Origin: an uncultured Gammaproteobacteria bacterium
GTDB lineage: Bacteria > Pseudomonadota > Gammaproteobacteria > Arenicellales > JAANXG01
Reading direction: 5' to 3'
NCBI GenBank assembly: GCA_947259875.1
Contig: CAMYNX010000010.1
Coordinates: 1-52,754, forward strand
Length of the DNA stretch: 52,754 bases
Both the position numbers and the translations under genes were made by a program. Under the pieces are notes generated by a model. It saw nothing but the letters and a program-made list of their open reading frames with translations. It was not told where the DNA came from and did no database searches. Of this stretch, positions 49,283-52,754 are shown piece after piece (positions within the stretch are counted from its first letter, which is position 1; every line of letters starts with the position of its first letter).

Positions 49283-49669
49283 TCAGCGTCGCCCGCTGCG
49301 CCGTCCGGCGATCACCAGCCCGGCGGTCAGGGCGATAAACAACCATGCCCCCACGCCCCAGGTAACGGCGCTAATGGGCATGCCGAGTGCGCCATAGGCG
49401 AGAGCAAAGATGGTCCACACCACGGCTACTGCGGCAATCAGAACGACGTCAAGATTTTTCGCCTCTTTCAACTCCGCGGCCGCGGCCGGCACGTCATCGA
49501 CGGCCCGCTCGTGTGCCAGCGACATGGCGATGGCAAGGATCAAGAATATGCATGCACCAGCGCCCCATGTCGCAGCACTCTCCAGCATGCCGAGTGACCA
49601 ATAGGTCAATGCAAAGACCCCCCAGACCAAAGAAACGGCCCCGATCAGTTTGGTATCAAGACTCTTCAC
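49283..49669 (-). CDS. Four-helix membrane protein built from an internal duplication
   Basis: 128 residues. Two similar halves: LIGAVSLVWGVFALTYWSLG with LESAATWGAGACIFLILAIA, and VVLIAAVAVVWTIFALAYGA with ISAVTWGVGAWLFIALTAGL, joined by a polar linker. The shared pattern VWxxFALxYxxLGM...SAxTWGxGAxxF shows an internal duplication of a two-helix hairpin. It is 30 bases after the oxidase-like subunit I gene on the same strand, so it is probably an accessory or subunit of that complex. I do not recognise the family. Confidence 0.85.
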   Translation of the reverse strand: MKSLDTKLIGAVSLVWGVFALTYWSLGMLESAATWGAGACIFLILAIAMSLAHERAVDDVPAAAAELKEAKNLDVVLIAAVAVVWTIFALAYGALGMPISAVTWGVGAWLFIALTAGLVIAGRRSGRR

Positions 49670-49699
49670 CGCGCCGGTGTCCGCGCGGCAATAATCGGC

Positions 49700-51373
49700 T
49701 CAGTGATGTGCATGGCCACCGCCGGTTGCTGACAATGGGAGACTCTGCATGACTTCGAACCCCAACACGGTAAACACCGCCATCGCGCCTAGCACCACGA
49801 GCACCGACAGCGGGCCCACCCAAGCTGGGTGTCGCCCAATGGGTTCGGCCCCCAAGGACACCACCGGCAGCGCAACGGCTTGTTGACCGGCCTTGCCCGC
49901 GCGCCGCAACAACATGCGCGCCAGTGCGTAAACATAAACGCCAAGACCCGCGCTCATGAAGATGGCACCGATGCCGACGAGGACCATCAGCGGTTCCCAC
50001 CCGATCGGGGCCTCGCCGCCGTAGCCGACGTCGAAAACACGACGCGGCACGCCGATATAGCCCGCGGTCACGCCGGCGGCACCGAACACAAGCAGGCCAA
50101 ATGTAATCACATAGGGCAACTTATTCAGCAACCGCGGGCGCCATACCGGATTTGCGGTGATGCCTGGAACCACGTACAAAAGCGCCGCGATGAATGTCAG
50201 CGTCACCGTGCCCAGCGTCAGAAAGTGGAAATAACCGGGGACGAAGAACGTGTCGCTCAGCAACGGCGCGAGGCGCTCCTGAATCAACACGAATGACAAT
50301 GCCCCGCCGATCGCCAAGTTGATCGCCGCCAGGCCGATCGCGGTCATCGCCGGATTACTCCATGGCAGCATGCGCATCCAGCCGAACAGCCCTTTACCGC
50401 CTTGGGCCCGCGCATAGGATTCCAGTGAACTGACAATGATCAGATACACGAGCACCGTTGGGACGGCTATGAACAGAGACAACAGCGAACCGATCACCCT
50501 GACCGTCTCGGAGAGACTGGGGTCGAGGAACATATGGTAGAGGAAAGTCGGCGGCACGAGAATGAGATAACTGGCAAACACTTTTTTTGAGAATGGCGAT
50601 CCAAAGATCGAGCGCACTCCGGTCATCGTCTCAACCAGCACATACCAGATGATGACCGTGGCCATGAGCGGCAGATAGTGCATGTTGTGAAACAGTACGT
50701 GCCACTTCATAGCATAATCGCTGATCGCAGGACCGAGTCCGAATGCCCACAGCATCGGCGGCAGGAACACATTGAAACCAGCCATGGCGCTGACGATGAG
50801 CAGACCCGCCCATGCCACGGCGGCGAAGCTGATCGCAGACCACGGTTCAACGCTGCCCTCGAACTTCGGCATCAGGGTAGTCAAAATGCCGACGGTCCCG
50901 ACCAAAAACAGACCCACGCTCATCACCACGTAGCCCAAATAGAACAGCCCGGGGATCATCGTGTTGCCGGTCACCAGCTTGGGATGGCCGTCGTACAGCA
51001 GCGGTACGTCCATCGTCAGGGTCATTTCACTCAGGGCAAAACCGGCGATCATCAGCCCCAGCGCCAGCCACGCGAGTGGCCGTCCCACCAGCCTGCCTGT
51101 GCCGTTGGCGTAGACGCTGGCGATCATCAGCACCAGCCCGGCCTGGATGAAGTACAGCCAGTAAAAGAAGATCGAAACGCCGTGGAGGCTCAGAATCTTG
51201 TACCCCAGCCAGGGCGGCAACGACACGAATCCCGCGCGGCGAAATCCGGTCAACGCGCCGCACACCAGGCCGAGCGCCAAGCCCAACATCGCCATGACCA
51301 CAAACGCCTTGAGCAGCCGTTTATCGCCTGGTGGAAGACGTTGCAGGCCGTTCAGCAGTGCCTCGTTCGTCAT
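49700..51373 (-). CDS. Heme-copper oxidase-like subunit I with altered active site
   Basis: 557-residue, about 13-helix membrane protein of the ba3-like (B-type) heme-copper superfamily; the GGKGLFGWMRMLPW loop is typical. The low-spin heme ligands are kept: His64 (LSLHGVSIF) and His383 (PGYFHFL). On helix VI His229 and Tyr233 are kept (FHNMHY). But the two-His CuB motif is Tyr279-His280 (FLYHMFLDP), and the high-spin heme axial His is Tyr381 (VPGYFH). The codons were checked directly (TAC at 50539-50537, TAT at 50233-50231). The active site is therefore unlike a standard O2 reductase. It is co-oriented with a CuA subunit II gene 18 bases upstream. Diverged NO reductase-like families are one possibility. 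Confidence 0.9.
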   Translation of the reverse strand: MTNEALLNGLQRLPPGDKRLLKAFVVMAMLGLALGLVCGALTGFRRAGFVSLPPWLGYKILSLHGVSIFFYWLYFIQAGLVLMIASVYANGTGRLVGRPLAWLALGLMIAGFALSEMTLTMDVPLLYDGHPKLVTGNTMIPGLFYLGYVVMSVGLFLVGTVGILTTLMPKFEGSVEPWSAISFAAVAWAGLLIVSAMAGFNVFLPPMLWAFGLGPAISDYAMKWHVLFHNMHYLPLMATVIIWYVLVETMTGVRSIFGSPFSKKVFASYLILVPPTFLYHMFLDPSLSETVRVIGSLLSLFIAVPTVLVYLIIVSSLESYARAQGGKGLFGWMRMLPWSNPAMTAIGLAAINLAIGGALSFVLIQERLAPLLSDTFFVPGYFHFLTLGTVTLTFIAALLYVVPGITANPVWRPRLLNKLPYVITFGLLVFGAAGVTAGYIGVPRRVFDVGYGGEAPIGWEPLMVLVGIGAIFMSAGLGVYVYALARMLLRRAGKAGQQAVALPVVSLGAEPIGRHPAWVGPLSVLVVLGAMAVFTVLGFEVMQSLPLSATGGGHAHH

Positions 51374-51391
51374 CGCGCACGATTCTCGTAG

Positions 51392-51985
51392 CTATTCGAC
51401 AATGATCCTGCCCTTCATGAGATCGTGACCGACACCGCAATAGACCGTGCAGTATATCGGGTACTCACCGGGTTCCTTGAACACCAGGACCTTTTCAACG
51501 GCATGCCCGGCGCGGACGCGTATCATATATGCGGCGCCCTTGAACTTGATGGATGCGCCGTGGTCGGTATCCATGGCCATGATGCGGAATCGGTACGGGA
51601 TGTTTGTTCCCAGACGCAATACCGCCGGCCAATAGCTGTATTGCCTGGCCATCAGGTAGACCTCCACGGGTTCGCTGATGTAGGCGGCGCCGGAACGATC
51701 CGCGATGGCCGGTTTGACACTGCCGTCGGGCAGCGAATTGGCGTCGACGAACGCCCGGGCACGACGCCGAAATTCTTCCACCGGGATGTGGGAACCCATG
51801 TCCTGCGCCGACTCCATTCCTGTCGCGGGTGTCTGCATGGCTCGCTTTGCGGTACCAAGACTGATCGGCACCGCACCGTAGCTGGCCCATAACCCATACA
51901 GGCTGACAACCGCAAAACCACACAGCACGATGAAACCGCGCCGCGTGGTCGGGTGTGGTCTTTTGATCTCGCTGTTATCGCGCAT
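51392..51985 (-). CDS. Heme-copper oxidase-like subunit II with CuA site
   Basis: 197 residues from ATG 51985 (a GTG at 52006 would add seven). One N-terminal membrane anchor (GFIVLCGFAVVSLYGLWASY), then a cupredoxin domain outside the membrane. All CuA ligands are present: His142 (DTDHGAS), Cys179 and Cys183 (YCTVYCGVG), His187 and Met190 (GHDLM). So it should accept electrons from cytochrome c or another small donor and pass them to subunit I. It is the first gene of a three-gene minus-strand operon. No subunit III or heme A synthase gene is in the window. Confidence 0.92.
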   Translation of the reverse strand: MRDNSEIKRPHPTTRRGFIVLCGFAVVSLYGLWASYGAVPISLGTAKRAMQTPATGMESAQDMGSHIPVEEFRRRARAFVDANSLPDGSVKPAIADRSGAAYISEPVEVYLMARQYSYWPAVLRLGTNIPYRFRIMAMDTDHGASIKFKGAAYMIRVRAGHAVEKVLVFKEPGEYPIYCTVYCGVGHDLMKGRIIVE

Positions 51986-52160
51986 CGTGAGTTCTTGTGA
52001 AGTCACTGTTAGCAGGCGTGGTTGAAAAGCGCCGATATACGGATTCTAACGCAAACGATTTTTTGAACGTGCCCGGATCGTCCATGATATGGTAACGGAT
52101 GCGTAGTCATTGTCCACTATGTGTGGGTTAGGTACACAAGTCAAAACTGCTCGAAAAATC

Positions 52161-52754
52161 GTGATTACGAAGCGCACCGTTGGCTTCGCACTGTTGCTGG
52201 TGCTCATAGGTTGTGACCGCGACCCGGCAACCTTTGCCTTGTTTCCCGCCGCAAAGGAAATGGAGTCACCCGCCGGGACAGACACTACCGTTCCCTATCT
52301 TTTTAACGGCGGTGGAAATCTGGTGTTGAGCTGGATACAAAAAGGCAAGCAGCAAGACACATTATTTTATTCGCGCTTGGAACAAGGGCGCTGGGCGGCG
52401 CCAAGAAAGGCAGCCACCGGACCCCATTGGTTTGTGAACTGGGCCGACGTTCCGGCTGTGGCCACCGACGCCGAGGGAAATATCCTTGCCAGCTTCCTGG
52501 TCAAAAGTGGTAGCAGGACCTATGGCTATAACCTGAATCTGTTGGTGTCCAGCGACCATGGTCGGAGTTGGACGCGCCCCTTTGTTCCCCACGATGACCG
52601 CACCCAAACCGAACATGGATTTGTCAGTTTATTGCCCATCGGGCAAGGGCAGTTTTTTATTGCCTGGCTGGATGGCAGGAACAATACCTGGGGCTCCAGG
52701 CGGTCGGGCGGATCGATGGGACTGCGCGGGGCGTTCGTCGACAATCGTGGCACT
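52161..52754 (+). CDS. Lipoprotein with sialidase/BNR-type repeats, partial at right edge
   Basis: I translated this end by hand. From a GTG at 52161 the frame is open for 198 codons to the window end. The signal peptide KRTVGFALLLVLIGC ends in a lipobox (Cys18). A beta-propeller-like sequence follows, with an Asp-box (SSDHGRSWT) and repeats such as LVLSWIQKGKQQ and FFIAWLDGRNN, as in exo-sialidase/BNR proteins. An in-frame ATG at 52119 would give a longer leader. It is divergent from the oxidase-like operon, with about 175 bases between. Function unknown; the C-terminal part is missing. Confidence 0.78.
   Translation, partial: MITKRTVGFALLLVLIGCDRDPATFALFPAAKEMESPAGTDTTVPYLFNGGGNLVLSWIQKGKQQDTLFYSRLEQGRWAAPRKAATGPHWFVNWADVPAVATDAEGNILASFLVKSGSRTYGYNLNLLVSSDHGRSWTRPFVPHDDRTQTEHGFVSLLPIGQGQFFIAWLDGRNNTWGSRRSGGSMGLRGAFVDNRGT

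Noticed and set aside
49700-51373. Naming subunit I a cbb3-type or ordinary ba3 oxidase
   Set aside because: Two active-site His are Tyr and the partner is a CuA subunit II rather than cytochrome c subunits, so a standard oxidase name would mislead.

Overview
The window is a chromosomal replication-origin region of a gammaproteobacterium. The evidence is gene order: a leftward atpIBEFHAGD operon, parAB, rsmG, mnmG, mnmE, yidC, yidD, rnpA and rpmH, then rightward dnaA, dnaN and gyrB, with an AT-rich segment carrying DnaA boxes between dnaA and dnaN. I cannot name the genus. Lipoproteins, MlaA, ApaGH, a GlpG-type rhomboid and a CrbS-like transporter-kinase all fit a Gram-negative gammaproteobacterium.

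Layout. 1-6.6 kb (minus): F1Fo ATP synthase, in which atpB has lost the code for its last membrane helix and joins its tail out of frame. 6.8-13.4 kb (minus): parB, parA, rsmG, a DUF302 secreted protein, a PP2C phosphatase/Hanks kinase pair and mnmG. 13.6-17.5 kb (plus): a MoxR ATPase, DUF58 and transglutaminase trio. 17.5-21.3 kb (minus): mnmE, yidC, yidD, rnpA, rpmH. 21.5-26.8 kb (plus): dnaA, origin, dnaN, gyrB. recF is missing from between dnaN and gyrB, and two parS sites in an inverted pair occupy that gap. 26.8-29.8 kb (minus): apaG, apaH, proline iminopeptidase, mlaA.

30-43 kb is accessory: a Trp-rich phasin-like protein, a rhomboid protease, a CBS/DUF294 nucleotidyltransferase, and a four-gene operon. 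That operon encodes a lone receiver, a pseudo-histidine-kinase fused to a DnaQ-type exonuclease, a small membrane protein and an SLC5-transporter histidine kinase. An SrkA-like kinase and a 771-residue protein made of about twenty-one 34-residue helical repeats follow.

43-52.7 kb: a glycine-zipper lipoprotein; a glycerophosphodiesterase and short GlpD-like oxidase followed by a wrecked FGGY (glycerol-kinase-like) gene; mscL; glyoxalase II; small lipoproteins; and a heme-copper oxidase-like operon. The oxidase subunit II keeps a full CuA site, but subunit I has Tyr where the high-spin heme axial His and one CuB His should be. A sialidase/BNR-type lipoprotein runs off the right edge.

A dispersed repeat of about 190 bp (six full or partial copies) lies between genes. 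Three copies end exactly at the start of a gene (rsmG, rhomboid, glycerophosphodiesterase), and in two of them the repeat end contains the start codon. The diverged oxidase, the pseudokinase-exonuclease operon and this repeat family are the most unusual content.
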